Shown: positions 25,569 to 34,275 of the stretch, in pieces
How the letters are laid out: each line of letters begins with the position of its first letter
Position numbering within the stretch: the first letter of the stretch is position 1
Assembly (NCBI GenBank): GCA_004193285.1
Contig: SECP01000014.1
Coordinates: 1-64,000 of the forward strand
Length of the DNA: 64,000 bases
Direction: 5' to 3'
Source of the DNA: Myxococcales bacterium
GTDB taxonomy: Bacteria > Myxococcota_A > Polyangia > Polyangiales > Polyangiaceae
Notes under the pieces: generated by a model
Seen by the model: only the letters and a program-made list of their open reading frames with translations
Database searches by the model: none
What the model was told of the DNA's origin: nothing
Position numbers and translations under genes: made by a program

Positions 25569-26484
25569 CTGCGGTTTGGTGGACGGCGCCGGCTGGCGGC
25601 GGCTCCGTGCGCAGGTTCAGCGGCGCCGGCGCGCTCCCGCGAGCGCGCAGCTCACGCGGCGAAATCCCGTAGCCGCGGCGGATGGCTTTGTTGAACGCGT
25701 GCAGATCCGGTATGCCCACCTCGCACGCCACTTCCTTGATTGGCACCTCGGACCGCGTGAGGAGATGCAGGGCGCGCTCCAGCCGGCATCGCCGCAAATA
25801 GTCCGTAGCGGTGAGGCCTAGCTCCGCTCTGAAGAGCCGCGTGAGGTGCGCCGGAGATACGCCGGCGGGGGTGGCCAAATCCGACAGCGACAGAGGATCC
25901 GATAAGCGCGCTTGGATGACGCGACAAGCTCGGTCCAGCGCGACGTGTCGTCGGCTCTGCCGCTGCTCCTTACGGGTAGTGCGCTCGGAGAGCTCCCACA
26001 AAACGTCCCACAGGCGGGCCTCCGCCTGAGCGGGCCGTGAGGCGTGCACGTGCACGGCGTGCTCGAACCGCTCGCACAAGCCGGTAAAGTCGCTGCCAAG
26101 ATCTTGAACCGCCGCGACCGGCATCGGCTCACCCGACTCACCGCGCACCGCGAAGTGAGCAAATAGGTGCTCCACGCGGCCGCGGTGCCGGTATTCATGA
26201 GCCACGTTCGGCGGAACCACACAAACCGAGCCCGGGGTGACCTCCAGCTCTGCTTCGCCCAGCACGAGCGTCGCCTCCGATTTGTAAAAATGGACGCTGT
26301 AGCCGTGCACTGCGTACTGGTCCGAGCTCCGTTCGTTGATGGCTCTGCCCATGCAAAGTACTTCCGGAGCCAAGGACAAGCGCAAATCCCATACGGGCAT
26401 CGCGTTCGACATTGGAGTGATCCACCGGTACCACTGCCCCCACTTAGTGGCCAGGGCGCGACTCACGTGGTGTATCGATACCAT
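25549..26484 (-). CDS. AraC-family transcriptional regulator
   Basis: About 311 residues. An N-terminal cupin-like sensing domain (VLGEAELEVTPGSVCVVPPNVAHEYRHRG) is followed by two C-terminal HTH motifs of the AraC type (LSLSDLATPAGVSPAHLTRLFRAELGLTATDYLRRCRLERALHLL, then PIKEVACEVGIPDLHAFNKAIRRGYGISPRELR). Cupin AraC proteins usually sense sugars. The gene is divergent from the sugar ABC importer starting at 26840, so it is the likely regulator. The start is uncertain: ATG 26484 or GTG 26556, the latter having GAGGG about 6 nt upstream. Confidence 0.85.
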   Translation of the reverse strand: MVSIHHVSRALATKWGQWYRWITPMSNAMPVWDLRLSLAPEVLCMGRAINERSSDQYAVHGYSVHFYKSEATLVLGEAELEVTPGSVCVVPPNVAHEYRHRGRVEHLFAHFAVRGESGEPMPVAAVQDLGSDFTGLCERFEHAVHVHASRPAQAEARLWDVLWELSERTTRKEQRQSRRHVALDRACRVIQARLSDPLSLSDLATPAGVSPAHLTRLFRAELGLTATDYLRRCRLERALHLLTRSEVPIKEVACEVGIPDLHAFNKAIRRGYGISPRELRARGSAPAPLNLRTEPPPAGAVHQTAATSQTA

Positions 26485-26839
26485 GTCGGATTTTCGCGGC
26501 AAGGTTTGTCGAGCCAGGACCCTTGTCGCTCCTTCTGAGCTACTGACGGCGGCCACCAATCACCCTCGAGAGGTGCTTGACTCCGAATCACACCTGCGCC
26601 CGTCGTCGTACGGTAACCCCTCACAAATGAGATGATCGGAAGCCCGATTGCGGCGGGCTCCACGAGGCCGCCGGTCGCGAACGGGCCCTCGTCTCGGCCG
26701 GGCCGAACGCCGACGAAAGGCGGCACTGACGAGGCCGCCGCGAGCCGCGCCAATCCTCGCGCCAGGCGGCGAAGCCCTCCGCGCTTGGGGAGCGGCTTCA
26801 CGTTTCCGGCCAAAAGTGACACAGTGCGGGCAGAAACAA
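26485..26839. promoter_or_regulatory. Divergent promoter region, AraC regulator / sugar importer
   Basis: 355 bases (284 if the AraC gene starts at GTG 26556) without a convincing gene. An imperfect palindrome centred on CTCGAG lies at 26561-26575 (CACC/GGTG arms), and AATCAC is repeated at 26558 and 26586. These are candidate operator elements for the AraC protein. No clear sigma-70 elements were identified. Confidence 0.4.
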
Positions 26840-28234
26840 ATGCGTCTGGCGTCGGTGTTGTGCGCGCTCGCTCTCCTGGGCAGCGCGTGCAGTCATAGTC
26901 AAAGTGAGAAGAGCTCCGGCGTCCGGCACCTCTTGTACTGGGAAAAGTGGACGGACTTCGAAGGCGAAGCCATGGCGCGCGTGGTGGATGGCTTCAACGC
27001 GAAGGAGCGCGCACGCGCCAAGGCCGAGCCGGGCTACCGGCCCATCGAGGTCGAGATGGTCATCATCTCGAGCATCGAGCAGAAGCTGCTGATCGCCAGC
27101 GCGGGCGGCAACCCTCCGGACGTGGCCGGCATCTACAGCTACATGACGCCCGGCTACGCGGACAAGGGCGCGCTCACCGACTTGACCGAGCTCGCCGAGC
27201 GGGACGGCCTTCGGCGTGAGCAGTACGTCGGTCGCTACTACGACCTCGCCGTGCACCGCGGCAAGCTGTGGGGCCTGCCCACGACGCCAGCCTCGGTCGC
27301 GCTGCATTGGAACAAGCGCTTGTTCCGGGAAGCCGGCTTGGATCCCGAGCACCCTCCGGAAACGCTGGAGGAGCTGGACGCCATGGCCGAGAAGCTCACG
27401 AGGTGGGAGGTCACCCTGCCCAGCGGCGAGAAGGTTTTCAAGAACGGCTACCTTCCGGACGTGCCCGAGTCACGAAAGCGCCTGGTGCAAGCTGGGTTTC
27501 TTCCTTCCGAGCCGGACTGGTGGTCCTACGGCTGGGGCTTCGTCTTTGGCGGCAAGCTGCTGGAAGGTGACAAGATCACCGCCGCTTCGCCCGAGAACAT
27601 CCAGGCATACACCTGGGTCGCCTCTTACACGAAGAAGCTGGGGGTGGACCCGGTGCAGCGCTTCCGCTCCGGCTTCGGCAAGTTCGGCACTTCGCAGAAC
27701 CCGTTTCTAGCGGGGAAGCTAGCGATGGAGATGCAGGGCGTGTGGATGTACAACTTCATCAAGAAGTTCGCCGACGGTATGCAGTGGGGCGCGGCCGCGT
27801 TCCCGGCTCCCGCCGCGCACCCGGAGCGGCACGGCACCGCCAACGCGGAGGTGGACGACCTCGTGATCCCGACCGGCTCGAAGCATCGCGATGAGGCTTG
27901 GGCTTTCATCAAGTACACGCAGCAACCGGAGGTGATGGAAGAGCTGTGCCTCGGGCAGCGCAAGCACACCCCGCTCGCGCAGGTGAGCGAGGAATTTTAT
28001 GCCAAGCACCCGAACCCCTACATCCGCTTGTTTCGTGAGCTCGGGGCGAGCCCCAATGCCTGGTCCGCCCCGAAGACCGGCGTGTGGAACGAGTACGGGA
28101 GGGAGCTGAGCACGGCCGCCGACAAGATCGCGAACCTGACGCTCACTCCCCAAGAAGCGCTGTCGCAGGTGCAAGAGCGCCTGCAAGTTTCCTACGATCG
28201 CGATCGCCAGATCTTCTTACGGAGGAACCAGTGA
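26840..28234 (+). CDS. Sugar ABC transporter substrate-binding lipoprotein
   Basis: 464 residues with a lipoprotein signal (MRLASVLCALALLGSAC), then a family-1 extracellular solute-binding protein fold. WEKWTDFEGEAMARVVDGFNAK is at the start, AGGNPPDVAGIYSYMTPGYADKGALTDLT follows, and the hinge/second lobe shows GKLAMEMQGVWMYNF and HRDEAWAFIKYTQQPE. Similar to MalE/UgpB-type proteins that bind oligosaccharides or glycerol phosphates. ATG 26840 is chosen at the signal peptide. The stop overlaps the GTG of the first permease gene. Ligand unknown; divergent control by the AraC protein is likely. Confidence 0.88.
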   Translation: MRLASVLCALALLGSACSHSQSEKSSGVRHLLYWEKWTDFEGEAMARVVDGFNAKERARAKAEPGYRPIEVEMVIISSIEQKLLIASAGGNPPDVAGIYSYMTPGYADKGALTDLTELAERDGLRREQYVGRYYDLAVHRGKLWGLPTTPASVALHWNKRLFREAGLDPEHPPETLEELDAMAEKLTRWEVTLPSGEKVFKNGYLPDVPESRKRLVQAGFLPSEPDWWSYGWGFVFGGKLLEGDKITAASPENIQAYTWVASYTKKLGVDPVQRFRSGFGKFGTSQNPFLAGKLAMEMQGVWMYNFIKKFADGMQWGAAAFPAPAAHPERHGTANAEVDDLVIPTGSKHRDEAWAFIKYTQQPEVMEELCLGQRKHTPLAQVSEEFYAKHPNPYIRLFRELGASPNAWSAPKTGVWNEYGRELSTAADKIANLTLTPQEALSQVQERLQVSYDRDRQIFLRRNQ

Positions 28235-29115
28235 CTCCTCTCGAGAAGCGCAAGCTGGCGACGGGGGTTCTCTTCAGCTCGCCCTGGCTCATCGGGCTCG
28301 CCGTGTTCCTGCTCTACCCGCTGCTCGCCGCGCTTTACTATTCGCTGTGCGACTACTCCGTATTGCTGCCGCCGGTGTTCGTCGGTTTGGACAACTACGC
28401 GGAGCTCTTTGGAGACGCGCTCTTCTGGAAGAGCCTGTGGAATACGTCCTTCTTCGCCCTTTGCTCGGTGGGGCTCAGCGTGGTCGTCGCGCTCACGCTC
28501 GCGATCATGCTCAACTCCAAGGTGAAGGGCCTGTCTTTTTACCGCACGGCGTTTTTCCTGCCATCGCTCATGCCGCTCGTCGCTGGCAGCATCTTGTGGA
28601 CCTCGATGTACGCGGGGCAGGGCGGCATCATCAATGCCCTGCTGGCGGACATCGGGGTGACCGGGCCCGCCTGGCTCTCCGACCCGGCATGGGCGAAGAT
28701 CGCGATCGTGTTCATGGCGGTGTGGGGCGCCGGTAACTCGATGGTGATCTTCCTGGCGGGCCTGCAAGACGTGCCCACCTCCCTCTACGAAGCTTCGATC
28801 ATCGACGGCGCGAGCTGGCTGCAGCGGCTACTCCACGTCACCCTCCCGATGATCTCGCCCGTCATCTACTTCAACGTCGTCATGGGGATCATCGGGGGGT
28901 TTCAAGCCTTCGCCCAGGCGATGATCATGACGAGCTCAACCGGTGCGCCCGAGCAATCCACGCTGTTTTACGTGCTGCAGCTGTACAACGTGGGCTTCAT
29001 GGATATGCGCATGGGCTACGCCAGCGCCATGGCTTGGGTGCTGTTCGTCATCATCTTGGGCCTCACCTTCGCCGCGACCCAGCTGTCCAAGCGCTGGGTG
29101 ACCTACGACCGCTGA
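28231..29115 (+). CDS. Sugar ABC transporter permease (MalF/UgpA type)
   Basis: 294 residues, six TM helices. The start is GTG 28231 (GGAGG 5 nt upstream, GTGA overlap with the preceding stop), giving MTPLEKRKLATGVLFSSPWLIGL. The EAA loop that contacts the ATPase is LYEASIIDGASWLQRLLHVTLPMISPVIYF (about 188-217). Works with the second permease 9 nt downstream. No nucleotide-binding subunit is encoded here, so a shared MsmK/MalK-type ATPase from elsewhere must serve it. Confidence 0.88.
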   Translation: MTPLEKRKLATGVLFSSPWLIGLAVFLLYPLLAALYYSLCDYSVLLPPVFVGLDNYAELFGDALFWKSLWNTSFFALCSVGLSVVVALTLAIMLNSKVKGLSFYRTAFFLPSLMPLVAGSILWTSMYAGQGGIINALLADIGVTGPAWLSDPAWAKIAIVFMAVWGAGNSMVIFLAGLQDVPTSLYEASIIDGASWLQRLLHVTLPMISPVIYFNVVMGIIGGFQAFAQAMIMTSSTGAPEQSTLFYVLQLYNVGFMDMRMGYASAMAWVLFVIILGLTFAATQLSKRWVTYDR

Positions 29116-29124
29116 AGCATCCCC

Positions 29125-30384
29125 ATGGCAAGCCCGAACCCGCTCCAGCGCACGACCCGGCTCGTTCACCTGCCGCTCCTCGTTCTGGCCGCGCTCTTCC
29201 TGGGCCCGATGATCTGGCTCTTTGCGACTTCGCTTCAGCCGCGCGAGCAAGTCGGCAAGGTGCCCCCGGAGGTCCTTCCCCGCCAGTACTACATCCTCCA
29301 GGGCGGCGAGCACGTGACGGTCACGCCCCCGCAGCCGATGGGGGCGCCGAAGCTGCTCGTGGTGCCGGCGTCGGGGCCGCACCAGGGCCGGCCCCGGCTG
29401 GTAGATCCGGCGCACTACCAGGACGGCAAGCTGACCGAGCAAGTGCGCGTGGCCGATCACGAAGAACCGCGAGTCTTCGACGCGCAGCTGGTGCGCCGCA
29501 TCGCGGCCACGGACGTGGTCGTCAAAGAGTGGCTTCTCAGTAAGTACAGCAAGCGCGAGCCGCGTGTGTTCTACGTCGCGCCGGGGGACGTGAAGTCGGA
29601 GGTGTCGCCCGTGTTCGGCAACTACCCGGAAGCGATCAAGGCGCTGACTTCGGGCGAGAAGGACAAGGCGCGTCCACTCTCGGAGCTGCTCGGGCTCTCC
29701 ACGTTCCCGTGGACGACGAAGGGGGACGCGCACCGAACCATCACCTTCCTCACTTACCTGACGAATACTCTGCTCGTGGCCGTGCTCGGCGTGACCGGTA
29801 CGGTTCTGTCCAGCGCGCTCGTCGCCTACGGCCTCTCCCGAGTGCAGTGGAAGGGCCGGGAAACGCTGTTCACAATCACGCTGAGCACGATGATGGTGCC
29901 GTTTCCGGTGCTCATGATCCCGCTCTACTCGGTCTTTCGAGCCATGGGCTGGCTAGGGACGCTCATGCCGCTGTGGGTCCCAGCCTTCTTCGGCAGCGCC
30001 TTCAACATCTTCCTCCTGCGACAGTTCTTCCTCACCATCCCGAGCGAGCTCTCCGAAGCAGCTCGCATCGATGGCTGCAGTGAGCTTGCCATCTTCTGGC
30101 GCGTGATCCTGCCGCTCGCTCGCCCTGCGCTCTCCGTCGTGGCGCTGTTCCACTTCTTGTTCGTCTGGAACGACTTCCTCGGCCCGCTCGTATTTCTCAC
30201 CAAGCCGGAGACCTTCACGATGGCGCTGGGCCTGCAGCAGTATCAGTCACAGAATGGAGGGAGCGAGCAGCACCTGCTCATGGCCGCCTCTTCGCTGCTC
30301 CTGCTGCCGATCGTCGTTTTGTTCTTCTTCGCGCAGAAGACTTTCATTCAAGGCATCTCGACCACGGGCATGGGCGGTCGCTGA
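29125..30384 (+). CDS. Sugar ABC transporter permease (MalG/UgpE type) with a large insert
   Basis: 419 residues, against about 280 in typical MalG proteins. TM1 (about 15-35) is followed by a hydrophilic region of roughly 150 residues (about 40-195: QPREQVGKVPPEVLPRQYY to STFPWTTKGDAHR). The remaining five TM helices follow, with the EAA loop LSEAARIDGCSELAIFWRVILPLARPAL (about 309-336). The insert lies on the periplasmic side of TM1 and could contact the binding protein or an outer component, somewhat like the extra P2 loop domain of MalF. Last gene of the importer operon. Confidence 0.85.
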   Translation: MASPNPLQRTTRLVHLPLLVLAALFLGPMIWLFATSLQPREQVGKVPPEVLPRQYYILQGGEHVTVTPPQPMGAPKLLVVPASGPHQGRPRLVDPAHYQDGKLTEQVRVADHEEPRVFDAQLVRRIAATDVVVKEWLLSKYSKREPRVFYVAPGDVKSEVSPVFGNYPEAIKALTSGEKDKARPLSELLGLSTFPWTTKGDAHRTITFLTYLTNTLLVAVLGVTGTVLSSALVAYGLSRVQWKGRETLFTITLSTMMVPFPVLMIPLYSVFRAMGWLGTLMPLWVPAFFGSAFNIFLLRQFFLTIPSELSEAARIDGCSELAIFWRVILPLARPALSVVALFHFLFVWNDFLGPLVFLTKPETFTMALGLQQYQSQNGGSEQHLLMAASSLLLLPIVVLFFFAQKTFIQGISTTGMGGR

Positions 30385-30674
30385 GCAGGGCGAAGGCTTC
30401 CCTCGCGCGGCGTGCAAGTAAGTAGCAGTCGCTGCAATTTGGCGCGCCTCGAAGGTGGCGTTTCTCATCGTTTTTCGCCCATTCAGGAGGCCAATAAGGC
30501 TGCCCCGTGACTTAATCGGAGCGCTTGCGATCCGACGCTTCCACCGCGCCGGCCTGTAGTAGAACCTGCGCGGTTTCCGTTGGACCCAATCGATACATGC
30601 CTTGCGGCGAGTTCACGGGAACGTCTTGGGATTGTCACAAAACCATAGCTTTGTGGCGCGCGAAGGACGAACTG
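30385..30674. other. Intergenic region before the porin, carrying its promoter
   Basis: 290 bases with no supported gene. The right end holds the Pho box listed separately; the rest shows no repeats or hairpins that I can support. Confidence 0.4.
30612..30640 (+). promoter_or_regulatory. Pho box upstream of the phosphate porin
   Basis: Three units at 11-bp spacing: TTCAC (30612), GTCTT (30623) and GTCACA (30634), ending about 36 bp before the ATG. The last unit matches the GTCACA of the other sites exactly; the first two are degenerate. Confidence 0.6.
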
Positions 30675-31997
30675 ATGAAACAACGCACTGCCCTCTCCGT
30701 TCTGCCACTCTTATTGCTGACGGCTCCGGCCCTCGCTCAAGCACCAGCCGCTCCCGCCGCGCCGGAGGCTCCCGTCGCTGCCCCGGCGCCCGTAGTCGCA
30801 GAACCGGCTCCCGTCGTGGGCCCCGTCCCGCCCCCCGCGGGCGAAGCGGTTCCGGCCGCGGCTACCCCGCCGCCCGCCGCCGTCGAGCCGCCCCAAGAAG
30901 GCGCACCGCCCGATAAGGTCACGATCTCCAAGACGGGCTTCTTTCAACCCAGCCTCAACCTGCAAGCGTGGGCTGTCGCCGAGCACATCGGCAACGCCCG
31001 GACGGACGAGAACGCCTGGCAGACGTCGTTCCGAATCCGCCGTGCGGAAGTGAAGGCCAAGGGCGAGATCATCCCGAAGAAGGTCGGGTACATGGTGATG
31101 TTCGACCCCGCGCGCCTGCTGGACTTCAAGCCGGCGTCCACGGACGTGAAGGACGCGGATGGCGCGACCATCGGCACCGTGCCCGTCGTCGGGCCGCCCG
31201 GCGCTCAGAATGGCTCGACCGTGATCACGGGGGCAAGCTCGTCGATCCTGCAGGACGTGCAGCTCACGTTCATCACGGACTACGCAGACTTCTCGATCGG
31301 TCAATTCAAGATCCCGGTCAGCTTGGAAGGCGCGGGTAGTGCGTCCAAGCTGTACTTACCGGAGCGCTCGCTCGTCGCCCGGCGCTTCGGCGACCGCCGC
31401 GATATCGGCTTCAAGGTCGAGAAGAAGTTCGACAAATTCAGCTACTGGTTCGGCGTCTACAACGGCGAAGGCCAGAACAACCTGGACTCCAACGACCAGA
31501 AAGACTTGGCGCTCCGCGTCGAGGTCTATCCGATCAAGGAGCTCACGCTCGCGGCTGTCGGCTACGTCAGCGTCGGTGATCGCGACTTGGTAAACACCAA
31601 GGACCGCATCGAGGGCGACATCAAGTTCGAGAAGTACGGCATCTTGCTCCAAGGCGAAGCGATCCGCGGTTGGGACATGGTGGGCACGGCCGCCGCGCAC
31701 CGCCGCATCAGCGGGCAAGGCTTCTACGTCTTGGCGGGCTACACCTTGTTCGACAACTTGCAGCCGGTCGTGCGCATCGGGGCGGTGGACCCGGAGGTCG
31801 GTGCAGACGAGCACGGCGACCCGGACGTGAAGGCGGTCGCCCCGCTGGACGAGATGACCGCTTACGAATTCGGCGTGAACTATTACCTGAAGCAGCACGA
31901 CGCCAAGCTGCAGCTCGCGGGGAGCTTCTTCGACCCGGAGCAGCGCGCCGCGAAGACGACGTTCGACTTGATCCTCGCGGCTCAAGTCGCCTTCTGA
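30675..31997 (+). CDS. Phosphate-selective porin, OprO/OprP family
   Basis: 440 residues. Signal peptide MKQRTALSVLPLLLLTAPALAQA; Ala/Pro-rich periplasmic linker to about 75; then a beta-barrel with alternating strands. Porin_O_P-like segments include SFRIRRAEVKAKGEIIPKKVGYMVMFDPARLL, TDYADFSIGQFKIPVSLEG, KKFDKFSYWFGVYNGEGQN and the C-terminal LAAQVAF with terminal Phe. It forms an anion channel for phosphate across the outer membrane. ATG 30675 is used because AAGGACG precedes it and the signal peptide begins there. A Pho box upstream and pstSCAB-phoU 183 nt downstream support the role. The Pro/Ala linker is unusual for OprP and may contact peptidoglycan. Confidence 0.85.
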   Translation: MKQRTALSVLPLLLLTAPALAQAPAAPAAPEAPVAAPAPVVAEPAPVVGPVPPPAGEAVPAAATPPPAAVEPPQEGAPPDKVTISKTGFFQPSLNLQAWAVAEHIGNARTDENAWQTSFRIRRAEVKAKGEIIPKKVGYMVMFDPARLLDFKPASTDVKDADGATIGTVPVVGPPGAQNGSTVITGASSSILQDVQLTFITDYADFSIGQFKIPVSLEGAGSASKLYLPERSLVARRFGDRRDIGFKVEKKFDKFSYWFGVYNGEGQNNLDSNDQKDLALRVEVYPIKELTLAAVGYVSVGDRDLVNTKDRIEGDIKFEKYGILLQGEAIRGWDMVGTAAAHRRISGQGFYVLAGYTLFDNLQPVVRIGAVDPEVGADEHGDPDVKAVAPLDEMTAYEFGVNYYLKQHDAKLQLAGSFFDPEQRAAKTTFDLILAAQVAF

Positions 31998-32012
31998 TCG
32001 CCGCTAGGAAGT

Positions 32013-32049
32013 CGTCGGGAGCGCGGGTCCTGTCACCGAGCTCCCGACG
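32013..32049 (+). terminator. Hairpin between porin and pstS
   Basis: Perfect 10-bp inverted repeat CGTCGGGAGC / GCTCCCGACG with a 17-nt loop, 16 nt after the porin stop. No U-tract. It separates the porin transcript from the Pho-box promoter of pstS. Confidence 0.55.
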
Positions 32050-32108
32050 CGCATGTGCCCGTAAGTACGCGATTTCCGACGCTCGAAACCGGGCGAGGGC
32101 GGTCGTCC

Positions 32109-32126
32109 GTCACTGAAACGTCACAA
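32109..32126 (+). promoter_or_regulatory. Pho box upstream of pstS
   Basis: GTCACTGAAAC then GTCACAA: units at 32109 and 32120, 11 bp apart, with a weaker third unit GTTTC at 32131. About 57 bp before the pstS ATG. Confidence 0.75.
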
Positions 32127-32180
32127 ACCTGTTTCGGGCTCGCCGCGCCCAACCTTGCGGCTTCAGTTAGGAGACTCTCG

Positions 32181-33281
32181 ATGTTTTTCGGACGACGCGA
32201 GCTATTGGTATTGGCGGCTGGTCTCACCTTCGCCTGCAACAAGCCGGCGCCTGCCGGTGACGACAAGTCGGCCGGAGCTGGCGGCCCCGCACCGGTGCCG
32301 AGCCAGGCGGGCCCCGTGTCGTTGAACGGCGCGGGCGCGACCTTCCCGTACCCGCTCTATTCGAAGTGGATCGCCGAGTACAACAAGCAGTTTCCGAACA
32401 TCAAGATCAACTACCAGTCTATCGGCTCGGGCGGCGGCATTCGCCAGATCATCGCCGGTACGGTGGACTTCGGCGCGACGGACGCGCCGATGAAGGACGA
32501 CGAGTCCAAGCAAGCGCCGGGCAAGCTCTATCACGTGCCCACCACGATTGGCGCGGTGGTGCTCTGCTACAACTTGCCCGAGGTCACGGGCGGCTCGATC
32601 AAGCTCTCGCCCGAGGTCTTGGCCGACATCTACCTCGGCAAGGTCAAAAAATGGAACGACCCCAAGATCGCCGCTGACAACGCGGGCGCGAAGCTGCCGG
32701 CCAAAGACATCTCGGTGGTGTACCGAACCGACGGCAGCGGGACGACCAACGTCTACACGGACTACCTCTCGTCGGTCAGCGGCGAGTGGAAAGAGAAGGT
32801 CGGCGCGGGCAAGAGCGTGAAATGGCCGGTCGGTCTGGGCGCCAAGGGCAACGAAGGCGTCACCGGTCAGATCAAGACGACGCCCTACACCATCGGCTAC
32901 ACCGAGCGCGCTTACGCCACGCAAAACAAGCTGCCGATGGCCGAGCTCAAGAACAAGGCCGGCAAGTTCATCGCGCCGACGACGGCCGCGATGTCCGCCG
33001 CCGCCAACGGCGTGGAGATGCCAGCGGAGCTCTACGTTTCGCTCGTCAACTCCGCCGCCGAAGAGGCCTATCCCATCGCCGGCTACACGTACCTCCTCGT
33101 TTACGCGGACGCCAAGGATCCGGTGAAGGGCGAAGCCATCGCCAAGTACCTGTGGTGGTCGCTGCACGAGGGGCAAAAGTTCGCGGAGTCTTTGGACTAC
33201 GCGCCCCTTCCGGAGAAGGTCGTCGGTCTGGTGGAGGCTCGCCTGAAGGAGCTCACCGCCGGCGGCAAGAAGCTCCTCTGA
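32181..33281 (+). CDS. pstS: Phosphate-binding lipoprotein PstS
   Basis: 366 residues. A lipoprotein signal (MFFGRRELLVLAAGLTFAC) is followed by a short linker and a PstS domain. The phosphate-binding segments are GAGATFPYPLYSKWI (about 50-64), SIGSGGGIRQI, the Asp in VDFGATDAPM and RTDGSGTTNVYTDYL. It captures periplasmic phosphate for PstCA. TAGGAG lies about 9 nt before the ATG. First gene of pstS-pstC-pstA-pstB-phoU, with 7 nt to pstC. Confidence 0.95.
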   Translation: MFFGRRELLVLAAGLTFACNKPAPAGDDKSAGAGGPAPVPSQAGPVSLNGAGATFPYPLYSKWIAEYNKQFPNIKINYQSIGSGGGIRQIIAGTVDFGATDAPMKDDESKQAPGKLYHVPTTIGAVVLCYNLPEVTGGSIKLSPEVLADIYLGKVKKWNDPKIAADNAGAKLPAKDISVVYRTDGSGTTNVYTDYLSSVSGEWKEKVGAGKSVKWPVGLGAKGNEGVTGQIKTTPYTIGYTERAYATQNKLPMAELKNKAGKFIAPTTAAMSAAANGVEMPAELYVSLVNSAAEEAYPIAGYTYLLVYADAKDPVKGEAIAKYLWWSLHEGQKFAESLDYAPLPEKVVGLVEARLKELTAGGKKLL

Positions 33282-33288
33282 GCCTGCT

Positions 33289-34275
33289 ATGACGATTCAC
33301 TCCGACGCTTCTCTCGTTCGCCCCAGGTCGAAGCTTCGCTTGGCCTTCGGGCGCGAGGCGAACTTCGGGGATCTCACGTTCCGCAGGATCACGGCGCTGT
33401 TTGCCGGCTCCGTGATCGTGATCTTGCTGTGGATGGCCCTCGAGATGGGCCTCGCGGCGAAGCTGAGCCTCGCTCACTTCGGCCTCGGGTTCATCACGGG
33501 GACCGATTGGAACCCGGTCCAGGATCACTACGGCGCGCTGCCGTTCATCTATGGCACCGTCGTCTCTTCGATTTTGGCGCTGCTCATCGCGGTGCCGATA
33601 TCGCTCGGCATCGCCATCTACCTCTCGGAGCTCGCCCATCCCAAGCTACGCACGCCGATGGGCTTCCTGGTGGAGCTTCTGGCCGCCGTGCCGAGCGTGG
33701 TCTACGGGCTCTGGGGCATCTTCGCGCTGGCGCCTTGGCTGCGCGAGACGGTCGAGCCGCTGTTGGCCCGGTTTCTAGGGTTCTTGCCGTTCTTCCAGGG
33801 ACCCCACCAGGGGTTCGGCATGCTGGCTGGCGGCATCATCCTCGCGATCATGATCACGCCGACCATCTCGTCGGTGTCTCGCGAGGTGCTGCGCGCGGTG
33901 CCGCACATGCTCCGCGAAGGCGCGCTCGGCCTCGGCGCCACCAAGTGGGAAGTCGTGCGCGTGGCGGTGCTGCCGTACGCCAAGTCCGGCTTGGTCGGTG
34001 CGACCATCCTCGGCTTGGGCCGCGCGCTCGGCGAGACGATGGCGATCACCATGCTCATCGGCAATCGCTCCGAGATCTCCATCTCCCTGTTTGCGCCGTC
34101 GTACACGATGGCCAGCGTCATCGCCAACGAGTTCACGGAAGCGACCGGTGAGCTCTACCTGGCGGCGCTGGCCGAGATTGGTTTGCTGCTCTTCGGGGTG
34201 ACGGTGGCCCTCAACGTGTTCGCGCGCCTGCTCGTGTGGCGCGTCGGGAAGCTCCCGGAAGGCGGCCGTCTATGA
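33289..34275 (+). CDS. pstC: Phosphate ABC transporter permease PstC
   Basis: 328 residues, six TM helices. FGDLTFRRITALFAGSVIVILLW is at the N-terminus, then WNPVQDHYGALPFIYGTVVSS and the permease core AVPSVVYGLWGIF. The coupling loop is LREGALGLGATKWEVVRVAVLPYAKSGLVGA (about 206-236). Pairs with PstA. Four-base overlap with pstA (ATGA). Confidence 0.95.
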   Translation: MTIHSDASLVRPRSKLRLAFGREANFGDLTFRRITALFAGSVIVILLWMALEMGLAAKLSLAHFGLGFITGTDWNPVQDHYGALPFIYGTVVSSILALLIAVPISLGIAIYLSELAHPKLRTPMGFLVELLAAVPSVVYGLWGIFALAPWLRETVEPLLARFLGFLPFFQGPHQGFGMLAGGIILAIMITPTISSVSREVLRAVPHMLREGALGLGATKWEVVRVAVLPYAKSGLVGATILGLGRALGETMAITMLIGNRSEISISLFAPSYTMASVIANEFTEATGELYLAALAEIGLLLFGVTVALNVFARLLVWRVGKLPEGGRL

